64,000 bases of DNA from Vibrio sp. CAU 1672 (GCF_029223195.1 NZ_JARHUF010000003.1:247410-311409), one strand, 5' to 3'; counted from the stretch's first letter, positions 18,201-27,788 are shown. A program made the numbers and translations. Notes: generated by a model not told the origin, from the letters alone.

Positions 18201-18830
18201 ATGTCTAGCATTAAACAACAACTGAAAGCCCTGAAAGTCATCCCTGTTATCGCCATCGACAAAGCCGAAGACATCATCCCTCTGGGTAAAGTCTTAGCTG
18301 AAAATGGCCTGCCGGCAGCCGAAATTACCTTCCGCTCCGAGGCGGCTGCAGAAGCGATTCGCCTGCTGCGTGAATCTCAACCGGACATGCTGATTGGCGC
18401 AGGCACAGTACTAAATCGTGAACAAGCTGTCGCAGCAAAAGCAGCAGGCGCCACGTTTATCGTCTCTCCAGGTTTTAACCCAAATACCGTTAAAGCCTGT
18501 CAGGAGATCGGCATTGATATCGTACCGGGCGTCAATAACCCAAGCACTGTCGAAGCAGCGCTGGAAATGGGCTTAACCACATTGAAGTTCTTCCCGGCAG
18601 AAGCATCCGGCGGGATCAACATGGTGAAATCACTGCTCGCCCCATACACCGATATCGAACTGATGCCGACAGGCGGTATCAACCCTTCCAACATTAAAGA
18701 CTATCTGGCCATCCCACGCGTACTAGCCTGCGGCGGCACCTGGATGGTCGACAAGAAGTTGATTGAGGCAGGCGATTGGGAAGAGCTGGCACGGCTGACG
18801 CGCCAAGCCGTGGCATTAGTGAATGAATAA
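18201..18830 (+). CDS. eda: KDPG/KHG aldolase
   Basis: 209 residues (E. coli Eda has 213). It splits 2-keto-3-deoxy-6-phosphogluconate into pyruvate and glyceraldehyde 3-phosphate. The catalytic Glu lies in PAAEITFRSEAA, the phosphate-binding GAGTV motif at about 62, and the Schiff-base lysine in TTLKFFPAEASGG at about 132. PTGGINPSN binds phosphate. It is the last gene of the plus-strand hexuronate operon and is followed by a hairpin. It may also serve the Entner-Doudoroff pathway. Confidence 0.95.
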   Translation: MSSIKQQLKALKVIPVIAIDKAEDIIPLGKVLAENGLPAAEITFRSEAAAEAIRLLRESQPDMLIGAGTVLNREQAVAAKAAGATFIVSPGFNPNTVKACQEIGIDIVPGVNNPSTVEAALEMGLTTLKFFPAEASGGINMVKSLLAPYTDIELMPTGGINPSNIKDYLAIPRVLACGGTWMVDKKLIEAGDWEELARLTRQAVALVNE

Positions 18831-18859
18831 TCGCAATCGCGCAGCTGAGTAAAGCACAC

Positions 18860-18881
18860 AGCCCTCCCTTTGCGGAGGGCT
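18860..18881 (+). terminator. Hairpin after eda
   Basis: AGCCCTCC, CTTTGC-type loop, GGAGGGCT form an 8-bp stem 29 bases after the eda stop. There is no strong T run, so termination may be weak or Rho-aided. Confidence 0.55.
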
Positions 18882-19004
18882 GAATCATTGCAAATAAAGC
18901 CCAGTCAATACTGATTCACTTACAGCTCATAGATTCTTCATCGCGTATCTCAAACAAGCTCGTCGCAATGACGGCTCAGATAAAACACCAACCATGGAAT
19001 GAAC

Positions 19005-19529
19005 ATGGAAAACTGGTTAGTACAGGGCATTGGTGGCATCGCGTTTGTCGTTGGCGTAATGGCTTTCTGGCAAAAAGATGACAACCGCTTTCGCTACAAC
19101 ATGATGGTGTTCTGCTTCATCATGGCCATTCACTTCGCACTAATGGGCGCAACCGTTGCGGCGATTGGCGTGGTGATCAATGCTGTTCGCAGTTTTGCTT
19201 CAATCAAAACCCAATCGCGCAAGGTGATGTGGTTCTTCATCGGACTGATGTGGTTTATGACGCTACCTAACGTTAGCCATTTCTTTGAACTGCTCACTGT
19301 GATTGGCTCATCCGTGGCCACATGGGCGCTGTTTTCCAGACAAGGTATAACGCTGCGCCTGCTGATCTTGTTCAACTCATTCTGCTGGGTCAGCCATAAT
19401 CTCTGGCTCGGTTCGATCGGCGGTTCTCTGGTCGAAAGTACTTTTATCATAACTAACCTGGTAACCATATACCGGCTCAATCGTTCAGCAAAAACCAGCA
19501 ACCAACCACAGACTTGTCATGAGAGTTAA
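19005..19529 (+). CDS. ygjV: YgjV-family inner membrane protein
   Basis: 174 residues with about five to six membrane helices, fitting the Imp-YgjV family, whose function is unknown. The core includes a helix with FIMAIHFALMGATVAA and the segment GLMWFMTLPNVSHFFELLTVIGS. The ATG at 19005 with GGA seven bases upstream is preferred to the ATG two codons earlier. It lies 170 bases after the hexuronate operon. In E. coli ygjV is also a direct neighbour of uxaCA, so the association with hexuronate genes recurs and may be functional. The protein has no transport-family signature I can name. Confidence 0.8.
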   Translation: MENWLVQGIGGIAFVVGVMAFWQKDDNRFRYNMMVFCFIMAIHFALMGATVAAIGVVINAVRSFASIKTQSRKVMWFFIGLMWFMTLPNVSHFFELLTVIGSSVATWALFSRQGITLRLLILFNSFCWVSHNLWLGSIGGSLVESTFIITNLVTIYRLNRSAKTSNQPQTCHES

Positions 19530-19604
19530 TCTGTCCACGCCCATAAATAAGAACTGACCTTGCTCTTTTTTGGTTAACCAAAATAGCAGTGGTGCGTTAA
19601 ACTG

Positions 19605-19931
19605 TTACTCCTCATCCCACATCACATCGCACTCCTCTTTTGCCGCTGCGGTGAGCAGTTCAATTAACGGAAATGCGCGGTTTGCCATGCTCACCGCTTG
19701 CTCAACATCATCATCGTCTTCGTCTTGTTCAGGTTCCGCTTCTGCTTGCAGTGAGAGCCTTTGCTGCTTGTCGATGGCCGCTTTAAGCTTGTTCAGTGCC
19801 TCAGGCACATCAGGAGCCAAAATCGCACCGGGGACGGTCTCACTGTGTCCCATCATACTCAGCATCTGCAGGCCAACCTCGCCAAACATAGTGACATTGG
19901 CATACGCCTTACAGTGAAATGTAATTAACAT
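19605..19931 (-). CDS. DUF1840 family protein
   Basis: 108 residues beginning MLITFHCKAYANVTMFGEVGLQMLSMMGHS with the family motif TVPGAILAPDVPEALNKLKAAID. I recognise the DUF1840 family of small cytosolic proteins found in gamma- and betaproteobacteria; function unknown. A very acidic linker (EDEDDDDVEQ) separates it from a second helical part. It is convergent with ygjV and stands alone. The overlapping plus-strand ORF at 19570-19917 is its serine-rich shadow. Confidence 0.8.
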   Translation of the reverse strand: MLITFHCKAYANVTMFGEVGLQMLSMMGHSETVPGAILAPDVPEALNKLKAAIDKQQRLSLQAEAEPEQDEDDDDVEQAVSMANRAFPLIELLTAAAKEECDVMWDEE

Positions 19932-20196
19932 AGTAACTTGCCCTTTCCATTCGGATTATGTTCTCTAAACCATAGCATAGCGCGGTGAACCCCCATCTCT
20001 TGACCTCAGAACTCTTTGCATCGTAACCGGAACACGGTTTTAACCCGTTGTTAACCCGCTGGTTAGCGACAAGCGCTTAGCTGGCGAATACACAATAGTA
20101 ACTAATCCCATGGTTTTGTTGTGTGAAACATATTGCATTACGCGCAGTCGCTATCTAATAGTATGGCGGTAACACTTTGAACAAACAGGATAATAT

Positions 20197-21705
20197 ATGC
20201 GAGCTTGGATGTACGGTATGTTGACCGGACTTGGATTGATGACGGTGAATGCCTCGGCACAAGAAGAGATAAACTATCAGGCCATGCTGCCAACGGGTGA
20301 GGCGTGGATCCAGCATGCCACCCAAGGCCTGGCCCCTTACTGGATGGCTGAGAGCGCACAAGGGTTACCCGTCGGTAACTTTCCCACCTTTCGCTGTGAC
20401 AACGGCGAAGTGCTGGATGTCCGCCACCCCTGCCCGGAACTCAATGACCACGGCTGGATACGCGCCGAGTTTGGCCGCGACTACACCCGGATGAAATCAC
20501 GCCAGACCTATGCCTATGGCGTGCTTTACCACCTGACCGGCGATCCTGACGCCCTTAAGCTGGCCAAAGCCGGGGTGGATTACCTGCTCACCGAACTGCG
20601 TGACAGCAAAAACGGCGGCTTTATCAGTTACCGCCAGAATGGCAAACCCGGCCTAAACTGGCAGCAACGCACCTCACAGGATCAAGCTTATGCCCTGGTC
20701 GGACTGGCATTTTATTACTATCTGACGCGGGATCCTCGGGTAGAACAGGCTCTGATTGAGCAGCAGAAATTTATCTTCGATCACTACCGCAGCCAAACCA
20801 ATGACCAATTATTGTGGGTACTCGCCGACAGCGAAAATGAAAAAACCGCGCAGCGCGAACTGGTCGCCCAGCTGGATCAAATCAATGCCTACCTGCTGCT
20901 GGTCATGCCGCTGCTGCCAAAACAGGCACAGGAAAAGTGGCAAGCAGATTTAGAATGGCTGACCCGCAATATGCTGGCCAAATACCACAATCCATCCGAA
21001 TCCCGCTTTTATGGGGCTATCCACCACCCGGCAATGATGTCGATTAACGCCAAGCATAATGATTATGGCCACACGATCAAAGCCTACTGGATGACCTACC
21101 TGGTCGGCCAGGCATTGCATAATGAAGAGTGGATGACACTGGCCTATAACGGGATGAAAACTACCCTGTCGAACGCCGCGTTCGATTACCCGAAAAGTGA
21201 GCTCAAACCAACCCTGCCACCAGCAGAGTACAACGCAATATCCTCTGAATACATCTACAGCTGGCAGGATAAACCCTTTAGCCGCTGGGCCTCGTCCTGG
21301 CAATGGGCAGAGCTGGATCAGGCCCTGATGACCATCGCGATGCACGAAGGTGACCGGCTGGCACCCGATTTAACCCGCCAGCTGTTTTTTACCACCAGCA
21401 CTTTTCAGCAGTACTGGGTTGACGAGCAGTTCGGCGGCGTCGGCCTGATGCCAAAATCGGTTAAGCAGTTCCACTGGGGCAACGGCTATCACCAGTTTGA
21501 GCATGCCCTGGTCGGCTACATCAGTGCCCAAACCTGGTATAAACAGCCGGTTGAGCTCTATTACGCTTTTGCCGCCGAACAGGAGTACCCTGTGCAGCCC
21601 TACTACTTTAAGGGCCAGTTGATCAGCCACGAACAGATGGCGCAGCCGCTCGGCATACCCGGATTGGTTGCGGTTAAAGCCCGGTTTGATATTACAGCGA
21701 ACTAG
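20197..21705 (+). CDS. Secreted AGE-fold (N-acylglucosamine 2-epimerase-like) protein
   Basis: 502 residues with a signal peptide (MRAWMYGMLTGLGLMTVNASA, cut before QEE). The mature protein looks like an alpha/alpha-6 barrel of the AGE superfamily, from RQTYAYGVLYHLTGDPDALKLAKAGVDYLL, TSQDQAYALVGLAFYYYLTRDP, and conserved His-rich helices (NDYGHTIKAYW, HEGDRLAP, HQFEHALVGY). Family members are sugar epimerases, isomerases, glycosidases or hydrolases, nearly all cytosolic. An exported version suggests action on oligosaccharide or polymer in the periplasm. It sits between hexuronate breakdown genes and two predicted lipoproteins acting on phosphate esters and glycans, which fits polysaccharide processing. 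The precise reaction is not known. Confidence 0.75.
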   Translation: MRAWMYGMLTGLGLMTVNASAQEEINYQAMLPTGEAWIQHATQGLAPYWMAESAQGLPVGNFPTFRCDNGEVLDVRHPCPELNDHGWIRAEFGRDYTRMKSRQTYAYGVLYHLTGDPDALKLAKAGVDYLLTELRDSKNGGFISYRQNGKPGLNWQQRTSQDQAYALVGLAFYYYLTRDPRVEQALIEQQKFIFDHYRSQTNDQLLWVLADSENEKTAQRELVAQLDQINAYLLLVMPLLPKQAQEKWQADLEWLTRNMLAKYHNPSESRFYGAIHHPAMMSINAKHNDYGHTIKAYWMTYLVGQALHNEEWMTLAYNGMKTTLSNAAFDYPKSELKPTLPPAEYNAISSEYIYSWQDKPFSRWASSWQWAELDQALMTIAMHEGDRLAPDLTRQLFFTTSTFQQYWVDEQFGGVGLMPKSVKQFHWGNGYHQFEHALVGYISAQTWYKQPVELYYAFAAEQEYPVQPYYFKGQLISHEQMAQPLGIPGLVAVKARFDITAN

Positions 21706-21724
21706 GCAATCAGCCTGATACAAA

Positions 21725-21748
21725 AGCCGCTGCTACTTGTCAGCGGCT
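21725..21748 (+). terminator. Hairpin after the AGE-fold gene
   Basis: AGCCGCTG, eight bases, CAGCGGCT form an 8-bp stem 20 bases after the stop codon. It is followed by CTAATC, not a T run, so it is a weak terminator at best. Confidence 0.5.
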
Positions 21749-21983
21749 CTAATCACCCTCGCGCTATTTTATGGCCACCAGCTGAGTCTATCGGCAGATA
21801 AAACCTCCAGCCAGACAACATGTGATACTAAAATGAACAGCAGATGTCATTGTGATGAAAGGGCATCACGGACTGATCTAAATCAGATGCACATAACTTA
21901 TTTGCCCCCATTGCACTCGCTTCAACAGAACTGTCATATTGATTCGTTTTAATCTCTGAAACTTTGTATTAGGAGATAAAAAT

Positions 21984-23471
21984 ATGGATTTTCAAACACA
22001 TAAACTAACAAGCGTCGCCCTACTCACCGCTTTGGCGGTCATGGGCTGTAACTCTGGCAGCTCAACAGCCACCAGCCAGCCCAAAGCAAAAAACGTGATT
22101 CTGATGATCAGCGACGGGGCCAGTGACGGGGCATGGGACCTCTCCAGCTACTGGACTCATGGCGCAAAACTCAACGATACCGCCCCGTATTCAGGCCTGG
22201 ACAGCCGTCTGGCAATGACGACGTTTCCACTGAATACCAACAACACCCCAGCAGACTGCACACAAGAACCACTGCCACAAGTTAGCTATGACCCGGACCA
22301 GGTATGGGATGAAACCCTAGTAAACGAAACCGATGGCAACTATACCCGTCCATTTGCGGGCTATAGCTACCTCAACAAAAGTGCGACCGACTCCGCCGCT
22401 GCGGGCTCCGCTCTGGCCACCGGGCATAAAACCTACAACAATGCCATCAGTGTTGATTACTGTGGCCAGCCACTGAAAACCATCACTCAGGTTGCCAAAA
22501 AGCATGGCCGCGCAACCGGCATCGTCACGAGTGTCCAGTTTAACCACGCCACACCAGCGGTGTTTGCGGCCAATCATACCAGCCGTAATGACTATTCTCA
22601 GCTAGGCACTTTGATGCTGACCAGCGGCATGGCCGATCTGATCATGGGCGCGGGCCACCCGGAGTTTGATATGAACGGGGCCAGGCGCAGCACGCTCAAT
22701 TATAAATACCTGTCTGAAAACGACTGGCACATGTTACAGCAAGGCGCTCTGTTCCCTTCCGGTAGTGCGCAACCATGGACAGTGATCGAAAGTAAAGAGG
22801 CATTCCAGCAGCTCGCGAATAACAGCTCAGCAGCCGAAATTATGCACGGTCCGCTATTCGGCTTGGTTCAGAATGATTCGACCCTGCAGCAAAACCGCAC
22901 GAACTGCACCTCTGAACAGGCCACTATCGCTTTTGGCTGTCCATTTACCGCGAACGTACCAACCCTGAAGACCATGACCAAGGGGGCCATCAACTACCTA
23001 AGCCAAAATGAGAATGGATTTTTCCTGATGATCGAAGGTGGTGCAGTTGACTGGGCCGCCCACGCCAACCACACAGCGCGGATCATTGAAGAACAAGTCG
23101 ACTTCAATAACGCCGTACAGGCGGTTTTTGACTGGGTTGAGGCTTATAGTGACTGGGATGAGACGCTGTTGATCGTCACAACCGACCATGGTAACTCTTA
23201 TGTACTGGGGGCCAGCTCCGATCAAAATGCATACGCACCGGTTGAAAACCCGGGCCAGCACATCATGCCCGACGTCAAATATTACAGCGGTAACCATACC
23301 CAGGAATTAGTGCGTCTGTACATGAAAGGGGCAGGTGCATCGCTGATCAGCGACTATATTGCGGGCAATGACCCACAGTATGCAGAAAAGTATAACCACA
23401 CAGGTGCCAACGGTGATTATGTGGACAATACCAATGTATTTGATGTGATGAAATCCGTGCTGGTGAACTAA
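21984..23471 (+). CDS. Alkaline phosphatase family lipoprotein
   Basis: 495 residues with a lipoprotein signal ending MGC (Cys22). The fold is the alkaline phosphatase superfamily: metal-ligand Asp44 in MISDGAS, the nucleophile Ser137 in TDSAAAGSALATG, GGAVDWAAHAN and TTDHGN. It should hydrolyse phosphomonoesters at the membrane surface on either side of the periplasm. AGGAGA precedes the start. A GHKTYNNAIS segment is typical of the PhoA branch rather than sulfatases. The stop codon TAA directly begins the repeat at 23469. No Pho box was identified in the gap of 278 bases upstream. Confidence 0.9.
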   Translation: MDFQTHKLTSVALLTALAVMGCNSGSSTATSQPKAKNVILMISDGASDGAWDLSSYWTHGAKLNDTAPYSGLDSRLAMTTFPLNTNNTPADCTQEPLPQVSYDPDQVWDETLVNETDGNYTRPFAGYSYLNKSATDSAAAGSALATGHKTYNNAISVDYCGQPLKTITQVAKKHGRATGIVTSVQFNHATPAVFAANHTSRNDYSQLGTLMLTSGMADLIMGAGHPEFDMNGARRSTLNYKYLSENDWHMLQQGALFPSGSAQPWTVIESKEAFQQLANNSSAAEIMHGPLFGLVQNDSTLQQNRTNCTSEQATIAFGCPFTANVPTLKTMTKGAINYLSQNENGFFLMIEGGAVDWAAHANHTARIIEEQVDFNNAVQAVFDWVEAYSDWDETLLIVTTDHGNSYVLGASSDQNAYAPVENPGQHIMPDVKYYSGNHTQELVRLYMKGAGASLISDYIAGNDPQYAEKYNHTGANGDYVDNTNVFDVMKSVLVN

Positions 23472-23640
23472 TACCAATCCGGATTCGCAGGTGCTCAGAT
23501 AATGGCTCTGGAACAATCGCTTAGAACAAGGCGCAGATTTCGGTTAGCTAGTGATGCTAATGACAAAATCTACCACGCAGTTATCAGCAATTTTAACCAG
23601 CAAGAATGCTCCGCGATTTATGCAGATGAGGATAAACACG
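23469..23640 (+). repeat. MITE-like interspersed repeat, copy 2, starting at the phosphatase stop codon
   Basis: The sequence from the phosphatase TAA onward reads TAATACCAATC and then shares ordered blocks with the reverse complement of 8772-8934: CAGATA, AATCGCT, ACAAGGCG, AGATTTCGGTTA, CAGTTATCAGC, AACCAGCA, GAATG. The far inverted end is degraded in this copy. As in copy 1, the repeat starts at the TAA of the gene it follows and runs away from it. The short ORF across it (23502-23687) has no coding features. Confidence 0.65.
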
Positions 23641-23685
23641 GAACAGAGCGTTCAAACCTCAGCCACCTGAGCTTGCCCACCCGTT

Positions 23686-23723
23686 AACAAAAATAACGGC
23701 AGCCATGTAAATGACTGCCGTTA
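23686..23723 (-). terminator. Rho-independent terminator for the glycosidase gene
   Basis: On the minus strand TAACGGCAG, a 12-base loop, CTGCCGTTA are followed by TTTTTG. It lies 42 bases after the stop of the minus-strand gene at 23765. Confidence 0.75.
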
Positions 23724-23764
23724 ATTGCTTTTAATTACCTACAATGCAGATAATTACCTACAAC

Positions 23765-26656
23765 TCAGAACAGCGGCGTGATACGAATATCAGCAATCTG
23801 TGCCTCGTTCTTTTCACCTTCAATACCACCGGAGTAGATGTAGGTTTCATTAGACTTGAGGTAACTCATATTAAAGTAATCCTCAATCACCAGTTGATAG
23901 GTTTGACCCTGTTCAAGCTGGGCTTCTACCGGTGTCGAGTAGCGCATACCCTGATTCTCACCGATATGGCCCATCTGCAGATACCCTGATCCGACGACCT
24001 CACCGGCCTCATCGGTCACCTTAAGGTATTTCACCGTATTGGTGATGCCGGTATTCAGCTGGCCAAGGTTATTGTTGTACCAGGCTGCAAGCTGGTAGGT
24101 GCCATCTTTGGCCACCGTGAACGACTCAAGGCCTTTGACGCTGCCGCTGTCTTTGCTGACCGTCACTACCGACACGCCTTCTTTTAACTCTTGATATGTG
24201 CCTTCAAGCTTAACGCGCACCTCTTCACCAACACAGAAAGGCTGGCTAGGGTTAGAGCGGTAGCCCTGATCGTTAATACTCTCCGCCAGGTAACAAGAGA
24301 ACCCTTCAAGCGTTTCGGTATACTGCTTGCCGGCCAGATTCGCTTCAATCAACTGACCGTTGCGGTACAGGTTAACGTTGTACTGGCTGTCGATCGCAAT
24401 GTTAACCTTGCTGTTGGCCACTTCCACCGCCAGTTTTGGCTCTTGTGGAGAATAGACCCGGCTGTCTTTGCTGGCGTAAGGTTTCACGCCCGAAATCACT
24501 TTGATGCTGTTATCATCAGCCACCAGACCACCTAAGGTTACGCGGTAGTTACCGTCTTCATCCACTTTCACATCCGCTACCGGGTAGTAACCACTCATGT
24601 CGTCGCTCGCCTCAGGTAAGTCGATCGTGACAGAATAGGTTTTGCCCTTGAAGCTGAAGTTTTCCAGCGTAATTTGCTCTGACTGAGCAAACAGGCTGTT
24701 GCGCATCCAGCCGGTAATGAAAGGTTTCACTTCCAGTTGGCCGGATTCAGTATGAATACCGAAAATGCTTTCGACAACCATGCTTAAGTAACCGCCGACG
24801 GACCAAAGCTGACGCTGCGAGTTGATTACCGGGCCATCCAGGCTGGCGTCTTCATCATGATCGCTATGGATGATGAACGATTTACCCGATAGCCATTCCA
24901 GGTTTTCCATGTTCGACAAGTTGGTAGCCGTACCACGGATCAACGACTGCACCGCATTGTTCGCGGCAGCGACGTTGTGCGTGTGCTGCGCGGCGCGCAA
25001 GCTGTAGGCGGTCACAAACGGCCAAATCGCCCGGTTGTGATACACCGGTACATCAGGCTGCTGCGGGAAGTACACCGGCACACCAAACTGGCTGTGCGGG
25101 TAGTTGGCCATGATTTGGCGTGCCTGTTCATCACTGGCAATACCGCTGATGATCGCCAGTGACTCACCCAGCATGTCATACTTATCGACCGCGATATCTT
25201 CACCATCATCAAACAGATAGCTCACGTACATGCCACGCTCGCTGTTCCAGAACTTGTCATTAATGGCCGTTTTCAACTGTGCCGCCCACTCTTGGTATTT
25301 AACCATGTTGGATGAGTCAAACTGTTCTGCCAGTTTGGCTGCGAGGCGAATCGCGCGGTAGTGAACTACGTTGGTCGACAATGCCTTGCTGCTACCAATG
25401 GCATTCACGTCTCCCGGCGTCCAGGAGGAATAGGTTTGCTCACGCCAGTCAAGGAAAGACTGCTCCCCGGTATACAGGCCAGAGTCTTTATCAAACGCCG
25501 CCAGACGGTCTGCTTCCAAGGTGTTGCTGATCGCTTGATAGGCTCGTTCAGCGAACTGGTTGTACTCTTCGCCATCAAGTGCCGACAGTAAACGCTCCGC
25601 GCCTAACGCCCAGCTGGTACGGTCAGTACTGATTGGCCAACTGCCACCGGTCCCCGTATCCTGAACGATCTGTTCACCATCATATTGCTGGTCTGTGGTA
25701 TCACGGAATGCCGACAGCTTGAAATTCAAGCCGTTTTTAACGCGCAACGGGTTCATCAGCGCCAACGACAGATCGGCGGCATAGGCCAGATCGCGCGTCC
25801 AGACGTAGTGCCATTTGGCCCCGGTTTCGAACACTTCCGCCTTGATCGGCTGATTGTAATTGTAGTTACCGTCCTTGATTTCAGACACGGCCAGTTGGTC
25901 TAACTCTTTAAGGGTAAGGGCAAACAAAGCGTCAAAGGCCACATCCCCCGTGACCACGCGAGGCCCGGTTTTCTCATTGATCAGCATACCCTGATCCAGC
26001 GCGTCACGCAGTTCCGTGGTGGTTGAAATACCGAATTCACGCTGGGCGGCATTAGGATCCTTAACCGAGAACACCACGGTTTCCTTCGTGCCATCGTAGT
26101 TGGCAAACAATTTGGTGTCCTTGGCCTGATGGCCTTCATGCACCATACTCGGATCGATGATCGCATCCGAGTAGTAACGTTCAGCCTCTTGCTGGGTAGC
26201 TTTGGTGACCGTCATAGTCGCCTGGCTGGCATCGGCAAAGCTGACCGCGAATTTGTAATAGCCTTTTTCTGCAAAAGTGATCTCCGAGTTACAGTCATTG
26301 TTCATGCACTCTTCGTTGCTCGCTGGCTTGGGCAGGTAGCCCTGAGCCTGATCGAACTCCGCCGGCTCAGCGAAATTGGTGTATTCGATCTGCCAGCCCG
26401 GATCGGCAATTTTAAACTGGTTGCTACCGCGCGCAACACGCAACACGGTTTCGTATTTATTATTGCCCAAATAGTTCAGTTTCGCATGTTCTGCCGTTCC
26501 CCAATCGCCGTTTAAGCCACGTAAATACAGGTCGGCTCCGATAATCGGCGTCTCAGGGGTGACCGGTTTGTCCGTAGCTGGTGTCACGGCGTCCGCTCCA
26601 CACCCAGATAAACCAATACACGATGCCACAGCAAGCGCAATAAAACTCGGTTTCAT
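23765..26656 (-). CDS. Large lipoprotein with six-hairpin (alpha/alpha-6) glycosidase-like domain
   Basis: 963 residues from the ATG at 26656, which has AAGGAATGATC upstream (the ATG two codons earlier abuts the ribosome site). A lipobox LSGC ends the signal. Residues about 40-150 resemble a starch-binding or pullulanase-type beta domain (DLYLRGLNGDWG, ADPGWQIEY). Residues about 230-680 form an alpha/alpha-6 barrel: WHYVWTRDLAYAADLSLAL, GGSWPISTDRTSWALGAERLL, DWREQTYSSWTPGD, HNRAIWPFVTAYSLRAA, and QRQLWSVGGYLSMV. The DWREQ and WTRDLAYA motifs resemble GH63/GH37-type or related glycosidases. The last 280 residues are beta-rich. It probably cleaves alpha-glucan-like or other oligosaccharides at the outer membrane. 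It is divergent from a LysR gene. Confidence 0.75.
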   Translation of the reverse strand: MKPSFIALAVASCIGLSGCGADAVTPATDKPVTPETPIIGADLYLRGLNGDWGTAEHAKLNYLGNNKYETVLRVARGSNQFKIADPGWQIEYTNFAEPAEFDQAQGYLPKPASNEECMNNDCNSEITFAEKGYYKFAVSFADASQATMTVTKATQQEAERYYSDAIIDPSMVHEGHQAKDTKLFANYDGTKETVVFSVKDPNAAQREFGISTTTELRDALDQGMLINEKTGPRVVTGDVAFDALFALTLKELDQLAVSEIKDGNYNYNQPIKAEVFETGAKWHYVWTRDLAYAADLSLALMNPLRVKNGLNFKLSAFRDTTDQQYDGEQIVQDTGTGGSWPISTDRTSWALGAERLLSALDGEEYNQFAERAYQAISNTLEADRLAAFDKDSGLYTGEQSFLDWREQTYSSWTPGDVNAIGSSKALSTNVVHYRAIRLAAKLAEQFDSSNMVKYQEWAAQLKTAINDKFWNSERGMYVSYLFDDGEDIAVDKYDMLGESLAIISGIASDEQARQIMANYPHSQFGVPVYFPQQPDVPVYHNRAIWPFVTAYSLRAAQHTHNVAAANNAVQSLIRGTATNLSNMENLEWLSGKSFIIHSDHDEDASLDGPVINSQRQLWSVGGYLSMVVESIFGIHTESGQLEVKPFITGWMRNSLFAQSEQITLENFSFKGKTYSVTIDLPEASDDMSGYYPVADVKVDEDGNYRVTLGGLVADDNSIKVISGVKPYASKDSRVYSPQEPKLAVEVANSKVNIAIDSQYNVNLYRNGQLIEANLAGKQYTETLEGFSCYLAESINDQGYRSNPSQPFCVGEEVRVKLEGTYQELKEGVSVVTVSKDSGSVKGLESFTVAKDGTYQLAAWYNNNLGQLNTGITNTVKYLKVTDEAGEVVGSGYLQMGHIGENQGMRYSTPVEAQLEQGQTYQLVIEDYFNMSYLKSNETYIYSGGIEGEKNEAQIADIRITPLF

Positions 26657-26876
26657 GATCATTCCTTAGATTGTTATTTTGAGCGACAGTCTAAAGAACA
26701 ATGACTTAGGTAAAAAATAGACAATTAACGGCCAGACATAGACGCCATCTATATTTCCAACATAAATGGTGACTATGATCAATAAAACGCATTTCCAGTG
26801 GCTTCAATACACTTTTAAATATGTGATTTCGAGGCAAGTTTGTGCAGAATACCTGCCAGTGGTGGGGGAAAAGAAC

Positions 26877-27788
26877 ATGGACAAATCGCTTCAGCAGTTT
26901 TTATTGGTCGCTCGTTGCCAAAGCATCAGTGCAGCCGCAAGAATGGCCGGACTCAGCCAGCCAACCGTAACCAGTAATTTAAAAAAGCTGGAAGACAACC
27001 TGGGAGTCGCACTGTTTGACCGCAACTCCAAAGGTATGACGTTAACCGAATATGGCCGCATTCTTTATCGCCACAGCAGTGCGATGCAGCATGAATACAA
27101 CCAAATGGTGCAGAGCATTGAAGAGCGCAAACATTTCCAGGTAGAAAAACTCAAACTGGGGACCGGAGACGCCTGGTGGCCACTGTTCGTCAAACAAGCT
27201 TTAAACGAGCAACTCAAGCAATTCCCCTCCGCCTCGACCCATGTCGAGTTTGGCAACCACCTCGGATTAATGGATTCGCTGGTTAACGAACAAATTGAGT
27301 TTTTTATCGGCCACGAAATCGTCGGCTTATCCTCCAAATGCGATGTGACCTTTGTCCCTCTGTTTCAAACCGCTGATGCCTATTACGTCGGCCCCAACCA
27401 CCCCCTGCTGGGACAGGTTGTCAGCTATGATATGCTGCTTGACTACCCTGCATTGTCGGTAACTTATGATGCCAAGAAATTCGGTCACGTAATTGATAAC
27501 CCCATGCCAAAACAAAATGAGCGTGAGCGTCAGCAACTGGATGACCGGCCGACTTATGAAGTCGACTCCTTATTAGCCAGCATCGATGTGCTCAAAGAGA
27601 GTGTCGCGGTCATGTCTTATACCAGCCATTTGCACTCATATTTGGCGTCTTTTGGCTTACAGCGCCTGACCATGCATAAAGAGCCCAACCCCGGAACCGT
27701 CGGAATATACCACCATCGCCGGGAAACCTCAGAATCGCATCTCGAGCTGATCGAAAAAATCACCAAACTGGCCAAGCAGCTTGATTGA
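26877..27788 (+). CDS. LysR-family transcriptional regulator
   Basis: 303 residues from the ATG at 26877, preceded by GGGGGAA; an in-frame start at 26766 would add 37 residues ahead of the HTH. The winged HTH is FLLVARCQSISAAARMAGLSQPTVTSNLKKLEDNLG. The rest is a LysR effector-binding domain. It is divergent from the large glycosidase-like lipoprotein with a 220-base gap, the usual arrangement when a LysR protein controls the opposite gene. No terminator is obvious between it and the next, oppositely oriented, genes. Confidence 0.88.
   Translation: MDKSLQQFLLVARCQSISAAARMAGLSQPTVTSNLKKLEDNLGVALFDRNSKGMTLTEYGRILYRHSSAMQHEYNQMVQSIEERKHFQVEKLKLGTGDAWWPLFVKQALNEQLKQFPSASTHVEFGNHLGLMDSLVNEQIEFFIGHEIVGLSSKCDVTFVPLFQTADAYYVGPNHPLLGQVVSYDMLLDYPALSVTYDAKKFGHVIDNPMPKQNERERQQLDDRPTYEVDSLLASIDVLKESVAVMSYTSHLHSYLASFGLQRLTMHKEPNPGTVGIYHHRRETSESHLELIEKITKLAKQLD

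Noticed and set aside
21737..21952. 71-codon ORF after the AGE-fold gene
   Set aside because: It starts inside the hairpin after that gene, has no ribosome site and no recognisable sequence.
23502..23687. 61-codon ORF after the phosphatase gene
   Set aside because: It lies within the interspersed repeat and has no start signal or homologous features.
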